From Kushneria sinocarnis (GTDB taxonomy: Bacteria > Pseudomonadota > Gammaproteobacteria > Pseudomonadales > Halomonadaceae): a stretch of 64,000 bases of DNA. The notes under the pieces are model-generated. The model was not told where the DNA came from. It searched no databases and saw only the letters and a list, made by a program, of their open reading frames with translations. The stretch covers positions 1 through 64,000 of the forward strand of contig NZ_RBIN01000006.1 in NCBI RefSeq assembly GCF_003633775.1. Direction: 5' to 3'. Below, piece by piece: positions 30,132 to 37,840 of the stretch. Made by a program: the position numbers and the translations under genes. Every line of letters begins with the position of its first letter. Positions within the stretch are counted from its first letter, which is position 1.

Positions 30132-31127
30132 ATGCGCGATGACTTCCCCCAACCCATCGGTTTCGGTACGGCCCCGCTGGGCAACATGAATCGGGCAGTG
30201 CCCGAAGAGCAGGCGCAGGCCACCCTGCAGGCCACCTGGGACAACGGCATCCGGATGTTCGATACCGCGCCGCACTATGGTACCGGGCTGGCAGAAATCC
30301 GCCTGGGCGACTTTCTGAGCCAGCAGCCACGCGATGAGTATTTCCTGTGCACCAAGGTAGGTCGCCTGATTACCGACGAGCGCATCGAACTCGACCCCGG
30401 CGATCAGTTCGGTAACGGTCGTGCCCTGAAGAAATACTTCGATTACAGCGCAGACGGTACCCTGCGCTCGATCGAACAGAGTCTGGAGCGACTGAAGACC
30501 GATCAGCTGGATGTGGTCTGGATTCATGATGTCTCCGAGGACATGCACGGTCCTGCCTGGGAGGAGCGCTTCGACGAGGCGATGAACGGGGCGGCCCAGG
30601 CGCTCACCCGGCTGCGCGAGGAAGGCGTCATCCGCGGCTGGGGGCTGGGCGTCAATCTGGTGGAACCCTGTCTGCGGGCACTGGACCGGGCAGACCCCGA
30701 TGCCTTTCTGCAGGCCGGTCGCTACAGCCTGCTTGATCACCATGAAGCGCTTGATCAGCTCTTCCCGCGTTGTGAAGAGCGCGACATCAAGGTCGTCATG
30801 GGAGGCACCTTCAATTCCGGCATTCTGGCCGGTGGCGAACTCTACGAATATGCTCCGGCACCGCAGGAGAAGATCGAACAGACCCGCCGTTTGCAAGCGG
30901 TCTGTGATCGCTTCGGGGTCGATCTCAAGGCTGCTGCGCTGCAGTTTTCCGGCGAACCCGAAGCGGTCCAGGCACAGATTCCGGGGGCAACACGTCCGGA
31001 GCGGATTGCCGAGAACCTGCGCCTGTTCAACATGCCGATTCCGGACGAGTTCTGGGTCGCCCTGAAGGAGGAGCAGCTGATTCCGGCCCATGCTCCCATC
31101 CCCAGGGCTGCCAGCCGCCTGGCCTGA
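30132..31127 (+). CDS. aldo/keto reductase, D-threo-aldose 1-dehydrogenase-like
   Basis: A 331-residue aldo/keto reductase. The catalytic tetrad can be seen: Asp and Tyr in MFDTAPHYGTGLAE, Lys in LCTKVGRLI, His in VVWIHDVSED. The pattern GTAPLGNM...GLAEIRLGDFL and long insertion after the Lys are typical of the pyridoxal/L-fucose/D-threo-aldose dehydrogenase group. ATG 30132 has a perfect GGAGG at 30121. It is the last gene before the 31-40 kb cluster and ends at a hairpin, so it is probably a separate unit; a role in sugar or polyol oxidation is likely but the substrate is unknown. Confidence 0.88.
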   Translation: MRDDFPQPIGFGTAPLGNMNRAVPEEQAQATLQATWDNGIRMFDTAPHYGTGLAEIRLGDFLSQQPRDEYFLCTKVGRLITDERIELDPGDQFGNGRALKKYFDYSADGTLRSIEQSLERLKTDQLDVVWIHDVSEDMHGPAWEERFDEAMNGAAQALTRLREEGVIRGWGLGVNLVEPCLRALDRADPDAFLQAGRYSLLDHHEALDQLFPRCEERDIKVVMGGTFNSGILAGGELYEYAPAPQEKIEQTRRLQAVCDRFGVDLKAAALQFSGEPEAVQAQIPGATRPERIAENLRLFNMPIPDEFWVALKEEQLIPAHAPIPRAASRLA

Positions 31128-31139
31128 CCATCGGCGACC

Positions 31140-31163
31140 GCGAACGCTCGCTGGAGCGTTCGC
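31140..31163. terminator. hairpin between convergent genes
   Basis: A perfect 10-bp stem GCGAACGCTC / GAGCGTTCGC with GCTG loop, filling most of the gap between the aldo/keto reductase and the convergent phosphatidyltransferase stop at 31164. No T-run. Confidence 0.6.
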
Positions 31164-31964
31164 TCAGCGGTGACTGCCGTGCTGCGAGGACGGCCACGAC
31201 CCAACAGCCCTGGCGCCCCTTCCGGCAGGCAGTGCTGCAACCGCCTTGCCGGTCATGGCCTTGCGCCGGCGATAGAGCCAGCGGATATCACGGCTGAAGG
31301 ACCCCAGCAGCAGCAGCAGGGCCAGCCCCAGCAGCACCTGGCTGACAGGGGGCGTCACCCAGGGCAGCAGACAGGTCATCAGTGTCATGACCTGCCAGAC
31401 ACAGATGGTCTTGCGCAGATGGCTGAGCGGCAGCGGGCGCGCCATCAATGGCAGATAATGCATGGCCAGCAGAAACAGATAGCGCAGCGCGCCGATCATG
31501 ATGACCCAGGGCCCCGCCATCTCCTGAACCACCAGCAGCACGCACAGCATCAGGATAAGAAAGGCATCCAGTTCCATGTCGAAACGGGCCCCGAAGGCTG
31601 TTGCCAGCTTCAGATGGCGCGCCACCCAGCCGTCCAGCCCGTCCATCACCAGCGCTGCCATGACCAGCGCAGTGACAAGCAACGGATGGTGTGTCACCAG
31701 TTCCTCGAAGAGGAGCGACCCGGTTACCACCATGATCAGGCTGCCGCGCAACAGGGTCAGCCGATTGGCCCAGCCGAAACGACGATACTCGCGGGGCCAG
31801 TACCGCAGGATCAGCAGCATCATTGCCGTATAACCCAGCGAGGCGGTCAGCAGCAGCTCATGCGGCAGTTCCAGCCACAGCACCATGGCAGTGACGATGA
31901 GCGCCATGCCCCCCAGACCGGCAGCAGCTCCTGCCACAGCAGCCGGCGCCCTGCCGAGCGGCAT
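31164..31964 (-). CDS. CDP-alcohol phosphatidyltransferase family membrane protein
   Basis: Transfers a phosphatidyl or other phospho-group from a CDP-linked donor to an alcohol. The complete motif D-x2-DG-x2-AR-x8-G-x3-D-x3-D is present (MDGLDGWVARHLKL, then GARFDMELD). About six membrane spans, basic C-terminal tail. It differs from pgsA in length and spacing, so the acceptor alcohol is unknown. The start is doubtful: ATG 31964 is used here, ATG 32030 is in frame, and a perfect AGGAGG precedes an ATG at 31990 in another frame (see that entry). It is divergent from the dehydrogenase and likely belongs to the same cluster. Confidence 0.85.
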   Translation of the reverse strand: MPLGRAPAAVAGAAAGLGGMALIVTAMVLWLELPHELLLTASLGYTAMMLLILRYWPREYRRFGWANRLTLLRGSLIMVVTGSLLFEELVTHHPLLVTALVMAALVMDGLDGWVARHLKLATAFGARFDMELDAFLILMLCVLLVVQEMAGPWVIMIGALRYLFLLAMHYLPLMARPLPLSHLRKTICVWQVMTLMTCLLPWVTPPVSQVLLGLALLLLLGSFSRDIRWLYRRRKAMTGKAVAALPAGRGARAVGSWPSSQHGSHR

Positions 31965-31990
31965 TCGGCTGTGTTCCCGGGCATATGCAT
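31847..31990 (-). other. 47-codon frame with ideal Shine-Dalgarno, overlapping the phosphatidyltransferase start
   Basis: ATG 31990 lies seven bases after a perfect AGGAGG, the best ribosome site in the area, but its frame is not that of the phosphatidyltransferase. It reads 47 codons (start MHMPGNTAECRSAGRRLLWQ) and stops at 31847. A run of six G on the minus strand (31914-31909) lies where one extra base, or a -1 slip, would join it to the main frame just before the first membrane span. It may be a leader peptide, the true N-terminus split by a sequencing or natural indel, or a frameshift switch. Confidence 0.45.
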
Positions 31991-32088
31991 GGTGATTCCT
32001 CCTCGTTCGAAGAGTCACGACCGTAGCCATGACAGCCGGAAATAGCGCGCACCGTGTAGAGGCAACAGGGCTGCCTCGTGCAGCGGAC

Positions 32089-32128
32089 TTGTCACTGTTG
32101 CCCAACTGTCATATACAATATCAGTATC
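32089..32128 (+). promoter_or_regulatory. promoter and dyad of the cluster's forward operon
   Basis: -35 TTGTCA (32089-32094), 17-base spacer, -10 TATACA (32112-32117); an alternative -10 TACAAT gives a 19-base spacer, the spacing seen at MerR-type promoters. The -10 overlaps a dyad TATAC-N7-GTATC (32112-32128). An 8-bp palindrome TTGTACAA follows at 32133-32140. The 139-base gap to 32030 must also serve the divergent phosphatidyltransferase. Compare the dyad at 39911-39927. Confidence 0.5.
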
Positions 32129-32168
32129 ACTCTTGTACAACATGATTGCCAATCGCAACGACCATACC

Positions 32169-33143
32169 ATGACGTCATCTACCGCCACGGCATTCTGGAT
32201 CACGGCAGCCGGTCAGGGAGAGCTGCAGCAGGAGACCCTCACCCCGCCGGGTCCGGATGAGGTTCGCATTGTCACCCTCTACAGTGGTATCAGTCGGGGC
32301 ACTGAAACGCTGGTATTCAATGGTCGGGTGCCCGCAAGCGAACATCAGCGCATGAAGGCGCCCTTTCAGGCCGGTGAGTTTCCCTGGCCGGTCAAGTACG
32401 GTTATACCAGCGTGGGACGCGTCATCGAGGGCCCTGACACTCTGCGCGATCGCGACGTATTCTGTCTGTATCCGCATCAGGATGGCTATGTGGTACCGGC
32501 AGCGGCCGTGACACCGCTGCCCGAGGGACTGCCGGCCGAACGCGCGATCCTGGCATCCAACATGGAAACGGCCATCAATGGCGTCTGGGATGCCGGACCC
32601 CAGGCAGGCGAGCGGATCGCCGTGATCGGAGCCGGTGTGGTGGGGACGCTGATGGCAAGGCTCTGTCAGCAGATTCCCGGCGCCCGGGTTACCCTGGTGG
32701 ATATCGATCCGCAACGGGCAGTGCTGGCCGAACAGCTCGATCTCGCTTTCGCCGTCCCGGATGAGCTCGCTCCGGATCAGGACCTGCTGATCCACGCCAG
32801 CGGCAGCGATGAAGGCCTGACCACGGCACTCCGGGCCGCCGGCATGGAAGCCCGCCTCATCGAAATGAGCTGGTATGGTCAAAAGCCGGTCACCCTGCCG
32901 CTCGGCGAGGCCTTTCATTCGCGTCGCCTGACACTGCGCGCCAGTCAGGTCGGCACGATACCGCCAGCCCAGGCCGCCCGCTGGGATTTCCGGCGCCGCC
33001 TGACACTGGCGCTGACGCTGCTGAGAGACGATCCTGCGCTGGAGACCCTGATTGATGGCGAATCACCCTTTACCCGACTGCCGGATACCATGAGGCAGCT
33101 TGCTGCCGCACCCGGTGCCCTTTGTCATCGCATTCGCTATTGA
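32169..33143 (+). CDS. medium-chain alcohol dehydrogenase family protein
   Basis: NAD(P)-dependent medium-chain dehydrogenase, 324 residues. The N-terminal catalytic domain has LYSGISRGTETLVFNGR in place of the usual Cys-containing zinc site, as in BchC-like members; no structural zinc Cys cluster is present. Rossmann motif VIGAGVVGTLMARL near residue 158 and acidic DIDPQR after the second strand suggest NAD rather than NADP. The substrate is unknown; the context of a pyrimidine/pterin-like pathway suggests a sugar or side-chain carbonyl. ATG 32169 is chosen from alignment; ATG 32142 is possible and neither has a Shine-Dalgarno. First gene of a forward operon of five. Confidence 0.85.
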   Translation: MTSSTATAFWITAAGQGELQQETLTPPGPDEVRIVTLYSGISRGTETLVFNGRVPASEHQRMKAPFQAGEFPWPVKYGYTSVGRVIEGPDTLRDRDVFCLYPHQDGYVVPAAAVTPLPEGLPAERAILASNMETAINGVWDAGPQAGERIAVIGAGVVGTLMARLCQQIPGARVTLVDIDPQRAVLAEQLDLAFAVPDELAPDQDLLIHASGSDEGLTTALRAAGMEARLIEMSWYGQKPVTLPLGEAFHSRRLTLRASQVGTIPPAQAARWDFRRRLTLALTLLRDDPALETLIDGESPFTRLPDTMRQLAAAPGALCHRIRY

Positions 33144-33179
33144 TCGGATCGACATGATCCTCTGGCAAGCGGAGCCCTT

Positions 33180-33578
33180 ATGTTCAGTCTGACCATCCGC
33201 GATCACATGATGATCGCTCACAGCTTTCACGGCGAGATCTTCGGCCCGGCACAGCGGCTGCATGGCGCCACCTACGTGGTGGATGTCACCTTCAAGCGTC
33301 CCGAGCTCGATCAGGATGACCTGATCGTCGACATCGCCCTCGCCGGTCAGGTACTCGGTGAAGTACTGGCGGAGTTCAACATGCGCAATCTCGACGAGAT
33401 CGATGCCTTCCGGGGGCGCAACACCACCACCGAATTCATGGCCAGCGTGGTCTTCAAGCGGATGTCGCAGGCCATCGGGGACGGCCGACTGGGCGAAACC
33501 GGTCGCGGCCTGACGACCCTGAGTGTCACCCTCCACGAATCCCATCTCGCCTGGGCCAGCTATGAGGGGGCACTGTGA
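33180..33578 (+). CDS. divergent 6-pyruvoyl-tetrahydropterin synthase / QueD family protein
   Basis: A 132-residue COG0720 homologue. Recognisable family features: IAHSFHG near residue 14, [13 protein letters not shown] near 28, and NTTTEFMA with the pterin-anchoring Glu. Key catalytic positions differ: the zinc-binding HGH is HGA (Ala30), the catalytic Cys four residues before it is Ala24, and the Asp-His pair of the LDHxxLN segment is replaced (AEFNMRNLD). It therefore probably does not do canonical lyase chemistry, but could still bind a pterin or related base. ATG 33180 follows GGAG at 33171. The stop overlaps the glycosyltransferase start by four bases. Confidence 0.82.
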   Translation: MFSLTIRDHMMIAHSFHGEIFGPAQRLHGATYVVDVTFKRPELDQDDLIVDIALAGQVLGEVLAEFNMRNLDEIDAFRGRNTTTEFMASVVFKRMSQAIGDGRLGETGRGLTTLSVTLHESHLAWASYEGAL

Positions 33579-34660
33579 ATCCCGACCACCCTGACCTGAC
33601 CCTGATCGTGGCCGGCTCACTCGAGCAGCTGACCGGTGGCTATATCTATGATGCCCGGATCGTCGAAGGCCTGCGCGCCCGGGGCAGCCGGGTCGAGGTG
33701 ATCGGGCTCGAGGGCCGCTTTCCGGAAACCGACGACACTGCTGCTTCAGCACTCGACCGGGCCCTGGCAGCGCAGGACCCCGCCACCCCGGTCGTGATCG
33801 ATGGCCTGGCCATGGGTGCCCTCCCCGAGGTGGTCGAGCGTCATCGCCAGCGACTCACCCTGGTCGCATTACTGCATCACCCGCTGACGGACGAAAGCGG
33901 CCTCTCCCCCGAACAGCAGCAGGCCCTGCTGGAAAGCGAACGCCGGGCGCTGGCCGCCAGCCGCGGCGTGATCGTCACCAGTGACTTTACCGCCCGTCGG
34001 CTGACAGCACTCGACATGGCCGATATTCCGATCCGGGTGGTGCGTCCGGGCGTGGACCCCGCTCCGCTGACCCGTGGCAGCGTTCCGGGCGAACCGCTCA
34101 ATCTGCTGTGCGTGGCTACCCTGATCCCGCGCAAGCGACATCTCTTGCTGGTCGAGGCGCTGGCAGAACTGAGCGACCGCTCCTGGCACTGCCATCTAGT
34201 CGGCGATACCGAGCGTGATGACGAATGCCATCAGCGGATACGCGATACCATCAGGACACACGGACTGTCGGATCGGATCACCCTGCACGGCGCCATGTCT
34301 CCCCGGCAGCTGGGCGCCTTCTGGGAAACCGCCGACCTGTTCGTGCTGCCCTCCTGCTATGAGGGCTACGGCATGGTCATTGATGAAGCGCTGGCGCGCG
34401 GTGTACCGATCGTCACAACGACCGGCGGCGCGCTTGCGGATACCCTGCCGGCCGAGGCTGGCCTGGCGGTACCTCCCGACGATCCGGCCGCCCTGACCGA
34501 AGCACTTGCCCGCGTTATCGATGACAGCGAGCAACGTCAGCGGCTGGCGGAAGGCGCTCGTCAGGCACGTGCCGGACTGCCGGACTGGCATGACACCGCC
34601 GATCAATTTCATGCCGCCCTTGAAACGCTGATCACTCCGGCCGGCCCCGCCGGTAGCTGA
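33575..34660 (+). CDS. GT4-family glycosyltransferase
   Basis: Retaining GT-B glycosyltransferase, 361 residues, starting at GTG 33575 inside the previous gene's stop (GTGA). N-terminal acceptor domain: [22 protein letters not shown] with the glycine-rich loop; C-terminal donor domain: [21 protein letters not shown] and the E-x7-E nucleotide-sugar motif in [16 protein letters not shown]. No membrane span. Acceptor and sugar are unknown; genomic context suggests it glycosylates the small molecule made by the cluster or a lipid. The stop overlaps the next start (TGATG). Confidence 0.9.
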   Translation: MNPDHPDLTLIVAGSLEQLTGGYIYDARIVEGLRARGSRVEVIGLEGRFPETDDTAASALDRALAAQDPATPVVIDGLAMGALPEVVERHRQRLTLVALLHHPLTDESGLSPEQQQALLESERRALAASRGVIVTSDFTARRLTALDMADIPIRVVRPGVDPAPLTRGSVPGEPLNLLCVATLIPRKRHLLLVEALAELSDRSWHCHLVGDTERDDECHQRIRDTIRTHGLSDRITLHGAMSPRQLGAFWETADLFVLPSCYEGYGMVIDEALARGVPIVTTTGGALADTLPAEAGLAVPPDDPAALTEALARVIDDSEQRQRLAEGARQARAGLPDWHDTADQFHAALETLITPAGPAGS

Positions 34661-35631
34661 TGCCCGTTGAATCCCGGGAGACTGCCATGGTGTTGCCCGC
34701 TGAATCCCGCCAATACCGCTGTTCCGAGACCGAAGCCCCTGCTGCAGGCAGCCCGGCAGCAGGCAGTGTCTTCGCCGAAACGTGGCTGGATCTGCGTGAA
34801 CGTGCCGATCACGCGGCCCGCGCCGGCCTTCTGCATCCCCCCCTGAACGACTGGCTGCAGCAGCGCGCCGGGCAGTCACGCCAGCCCCTGCAACTGGTCG
34901 ATCTGGGATGCGGTCACGGCAGTAACCTGCGCTATCTGGCGCCTCGCCTGACCGGTCCCCAACAGTGGCTGCTGGTGGATCATGATGCCGCACTGCTCGA
35001 ACGTACCAGCCAACGCTGTGCCCGGCTCACCGACGACCGGGCACAGCCCATCCATGTTGCCCGGCGTCAGGCCGACCTGCAGCAACCGCTGGCGCTCGAT
35101 TTCGAACATGCCGATCTGATCAGCGCCTCGGCGCTGCTGGATCTGGTGTCGCACCAATGGCTGGAACAACTGGCCGAGTGCTGTCATCGCCATGCCGCTG
35201 CGGCCCTGCTGACACTGAGCATCGACGGGGTGATCGAACTGTGCGACGCCAGCGGTCAGCGCTGCGAGGATGAGCGCGACCGGCAGCTGTTCGAGGCTCT
35301 GGCCCACCACCAGCAGCGCGACAAGGGGTTCGGGACGGCGCTGGGCAGCGATGCGCCGGCTGCGGCCCGGGCCATCTTCGAGGCCAGCGGACATCGGGTA
35401 ACCACGGCCCGCAGCGACTGGCACCTTGCCGCCGCTCGCGACGACGATTGCACCCTGCTGCGTCAGCTCTTCAAGGGCTGGCAGCAGGCCCTGATGGAGC
35501 AGTTGCCCACCCAACAGGCTGTCATCACGGAGTGGTATCACCGCCATCTCCGGCAGCTCGATGCCGGCCGGCTCGGCGCCCGGATCGGCCATCTCGACCT
35601 GCTTGCCCTGCCCCCGGACGGTGCCAAATGA
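34660..35631 (+). CDS. class I SAM-dependent methyltransferase
   Basis: A 323-residue protein with SAM motif I LVDLGCGHGSNLRYLAP near residue 85, acidic VDHDAALLERT (motif II region) and DLISASALLDLVSHQWLEQL (motif IV/post region). C-terminal half is helical and lacks a recognised substrate domain. ATG 34660 overlaps the previous stop by one base; ATG 34687 has a better Shine-Dalgarno (GGGAG) and would shorten it by nine residues. The target is unknown. Overlaps the following membrane-protein gene by ATGA, so expression of the operon is tightly coupled. Confidence 0.85.
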   Translation: MPVESRETAMVLPAESRQYRCSETEAPAAGSPAAGSVFAETWLDLRERADHAARAGLLHPPLNDWLQQRAGQSRQPLQLVDLGCGHGSNLRYLAPRLTGPQQWLLVDHDAALLERTSQRCARLTDDRAQPIHVARRQADLQQPLALDFEHADLISASALLDLVSHQWLEQLAECCHRHAAAALLTLSIDGVIELCDASGQRCEDERDRQLFEALAHHQQRDKGFGTALGSDAPAAARAIFEASGHRVTTARSDWHLAAARDDDCTLLRQLFKGWQQALMEQLPTQQAVITEWYHRHLRQLDAGRLGARIGHLDLLALPPDGAK

Positions 35632-36671
35632 ACCGTCCCGGCTCATTCCCGACCGGACTGCTGCTGCGCTGGCTGGTCAGCGTGGGCCTGGTACTCGGGC
35701 TGGTACTCTGGCTCGAGCCCACCCGCACACTGCCGCCCCTGAACCAGCTATCCGCCGGCTGGCTGATTCCGGCGCTGCTGCTGGTGATACCGCAGGTAGT
35801 GATTTCCGCCTGGCGCTGGCGGCTGACGGCGCGCTACCTGGGATTGTCGCTCTCCATGCCGCGCGCAGTCAGTGAATACTGGCTGGCCGGCTTTCTCAAT
35901 CAACTGCTGCCCGGCGGGGTCGCCGGCGATGCCGCCCGTGCCTGGCGGCACGGCAAGCGGGGTGCCCTGCCTGCAGAAGCTGCCCACGAGATTTCGACAC
36001 AGCGCGGTCGGGCACTGCGTGCGGTAATCATCGAGCGGGCCTCGGGACAGCTCGCCCTGCTGCTGGTCGCCGTGACCGCCATGGCCCTGTCCACTTCCCT
36101 GCAGCCCCTGCTGGCACGGATAATTAATGGCCTGCTGGCACTCGATGATCAGCCGCTGTCACTGCGCCTGGCACTGACCCTGGTCCTCCTGGGCCTGCCG
36201 GTCATCGCCGCCAGGCTGCTGCGGCGCTTTCCTCCGCACTGGCTGCGTCAGCTGCTGTGCGACATCCGCTCGAGCTGGGGCGCCCCGCAACTCTGGCTGG
36301 GACAGCTGAGCAGTTCACTGCTGGTCGTTGCGACCTATATCGGCGTGTTCTGCTGCACGGCCCGGGCACTGCAACTGCCGCTGCCCCTCGCCACACTGAT
36401 TCCGCTGGCCGCGCTGGTGCTGATGGCGATGGCCATTCCGCTGTCAATCGCCGGATGGGGCATTCGCGAAGGCGCCGCCGCGCTGGTGTGGTCGCTGGCC
36501 GGCCTGCCGGCCGAACAGGGCATGACCCTTTCAATGACCTATGGCGTGGTCACGCTGCTGAGCGCCCTGCCGGGCGCTTTGGTGCTGCTGACCGGTTTTC
36601 GTGCGAAGGCTGCCACGACCAGCCCGCCGGCCGTGTCGCACACGCTGGCTCGGAGAGACTTCCATGGCTGA
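35628..36671 (+). CDS. YbhN/lysylphosphatidylglycerol-synthase-type membrane protein (PF03706)
   Basis: A 347-residue polytopic protein with about eight spans, of the flippase-like membrane domain found in MprF and YbhN. The signature LNQLLPGGVAGDAARAWRHG near residue 90 and the late AMAIPLSIAGWGIREGAAALV match the family. No soluble aminoacyl-transferase domain, so it is not a lysyl-PG synthase; stand-alone members are thought to move or bind lipids. It starts inside the methyltransferase stop (ATGA). It ends one base before the convergent RibD-like stop. It could carry the cluster product or a lipid-linked form across the membrane. Confidence 0.86.
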   Translation: MNRPGSFPTGLLLRWLVSVGLVLGLVLWLEPTRTLPPLNQLSAGWLIPALLLVIPQVVISAWRWRLTARYLGLSLSMPRAVSEYWLAGFLNQLLPGGVAGDAARAWRHGKRGALPAEAAHEISTQRGRALRAVIIERASGQLALLLVAVTAMALSTSLQPLLARIINGLLALDDQPLSLRLALTLVLLGLPVIAARLLRRFPPHWLRQLLCDIRSSWGAPQLWLGQLSSSLLVVATYIGVFCCTARALQLPLPLATLIPLAALVLMAMAIPLSIAGWGIREGAAALVWSLAGLPAEQGMTLSMTYGVVTLLSALPGALVLLTGFRAKAATTSPPAVSHTLARRDFHG

Positions 36672-36672
36672 G

Positions 36673-37521
36673 CTACTGCCTGCCGTCCTGCGCCTTGAGC
36701 ACAAGGTCGAACAGCACATCCTCATCCAGCTGGTGCACCCTGCAGGGAGGGCGATGGGCTTCATCCAGCGTGTCGATTTCGGGCAGCGTCAGCGAGGGGC
36801 GGCCGGAGCCGATCAACATCGGCGCCACCACCGCATGCAGCCGGTCAAGCAGGCCCGCGGCCAGAAAGCGCGAAATGGTAATGCCGCCACCTTCGACCAG
36901 CACCCGCTGACAGTGCCGCTCATGCAGTCGGGCCAGCACCTCGGCCGGTGCCACACCTTCGGAATCGAGCTGCACCGTTGCCACTTCGACATGACTGCCC
37001 AGCCCGGCCGGCGGGCGTTGTCCGGTCAGATAAAGTACCGGCGCATCACCATCGCGAAACAGCCGGTGCCGCGCCGAGAGGCGGGCCCGCGGATCAAGTA
37101 CCACCCGCAACGGGTTGCGGCCGGCCACATGGCGCACCGTCAGCCGGGGGTCATCCGCAGCCACGGTGCCGGCACCGACAACCACGGCATCCACCAGCGC
37201 CCGCAACCTGTGCAGGTGGATCAGCCCCTGCTGGCCGGTGACATAGTGGGAAGCGCCGGAGACGGTGGCAATCCGTCCGTCGATGCTCTGCCCGAGCTGC
37301 GCCAGGGTGAAGGGGGATGGGGCACAGACGCAGGGCGCCAGACAGTCCAGCAACCTTCGCGCCGGCTCGTCGGTCTGTCCGGCGTAGTGCCATGCGCCGC
37401 CGGCATGCAGCGTTATGCCGGATTCGGCGGATGTCCAGCAGGAGGTGCCCGCCCAGTCTGCCATCGCGGCTTCGCGCAGTGTCTGCCAGGCCCGGTCCTC
37501 GGACAGCGGGAAAAATGACAT
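36673..37521 (-). CDS. RibD-type pyrimidine reductase, no deaminase domain
   Basis: A 282-residue protein with the RibD C-terminal (HTP/5-amino-6-ribosylaminouracil reductase, DHFR-like) fold from about residue 70: AQLGQSIDGRIAT, HRLRALVDAVVVGAGTVAADDPRLTVR and RVLVEGGGITISRFLAAGLLD are the family signatures. The zinc deaminase motifs (HAE and PCxxxGxTPxC) of full RibD are absent. About 70 N-terminal residues (with Cys and Trp) have no recognised domain. ATG 37521 has GAGGAGCTTC upstream. Reductase acting on a ribosylamino-pyrimidine, presumably downstream of the adjacent GTP cyclohydrolase II; specific product unknown. Confidence 0.86.
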   Translation of the reverse strand: MSFFPLSEDRAWQTLREAAMADWAGTSCWTSAESGITLHAGGAWHYAGQTDEPARRLLDCLAPCVCAPSPFTLAQLGQSIDGRIATVSGASHYVTGQQGLIHLHRLRALVDAVVVGAGTVAADDPRLTVRHVAGRNPLRVVLDPRARLSARHRLFRDGDAPVLYLTGQRPPAGLGSHVEVATVQLDSEGVAPAEVLARLHERHCQRVLVEGGGITISRFLAAGLLDRLHAVVAPMLIGSGRPSLTLPEIDTLDEAHRPPCRVHQLDEDVLFDLVLKAQDGRQ

Positions 37522-37840
37522 GAAGCTCCTCGTGCAGCCAGGCCAGTGTCGTCACCTATCACTTGCCCGGAAAGCATGCCGCCGGTTGCCATCCGGGAGC
37601 AAGTCCGGGGCATGACAGGGGAAAGGTCAACGAGCGTCGAAGGATCCGGAACAGTCCGCCACTGCATGGTGGGGAGGACTGCCGGCAGCGCTGCCAGCGG
37701 CAGTGCAGACAGGACAGGAGGTCATGGACCGGGCGAGCACAGCGCTGCTGCCTGCCGGCTCGGCCCAACGGTAACGCTAAAGGATCGAGCCCAGCCACGC
37801 TCGAGCGAACCCCAGCGCCGAAAGGATCAAGGAGAGCGCC
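37522..37840 (+). promoter_or_regulatory. 319-base intergenic region with predicted RNA structure
   Basis: Lies between divergent RibD-like and GTP cyclohydrolase II-like genes and contains no convincing gene. A compound hairpin at 37652-37681 (CAGTCC-CCAC / GTGG-GGACTG with internal loop), a 12-base palindrome GGCAGCGCTGCC (37684-37695) and three copies of AAGGATC (37640, 37780, 37822) precede the Shine-Dalgarno AAGGAGAGCG. FMN-riboswitch consensus elements were looked for and not found. It may be a structured leader for the cyclohydrolase gene. Confidence 0.4.

Noticed and set aside
32169-33143. Zinc-dependent classical alcohol dehydrogenase
   Set aside because: The catalytic Cys and the four-Cys structural zinc lobe are absent, so only a medium-chain dehydrogenase of unknown substrate can be called.
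37522-37840. FMN or cobalamin riboswitch
   Set aside because: The string AGTCCGCCACTG recalls the cobalamin core and CCGG-AGTCCGG recalls the FMN element, but the other conserved helices and boxes (GGGGTGAAATTCCCC, GACCTGCC) are missing or out of order.
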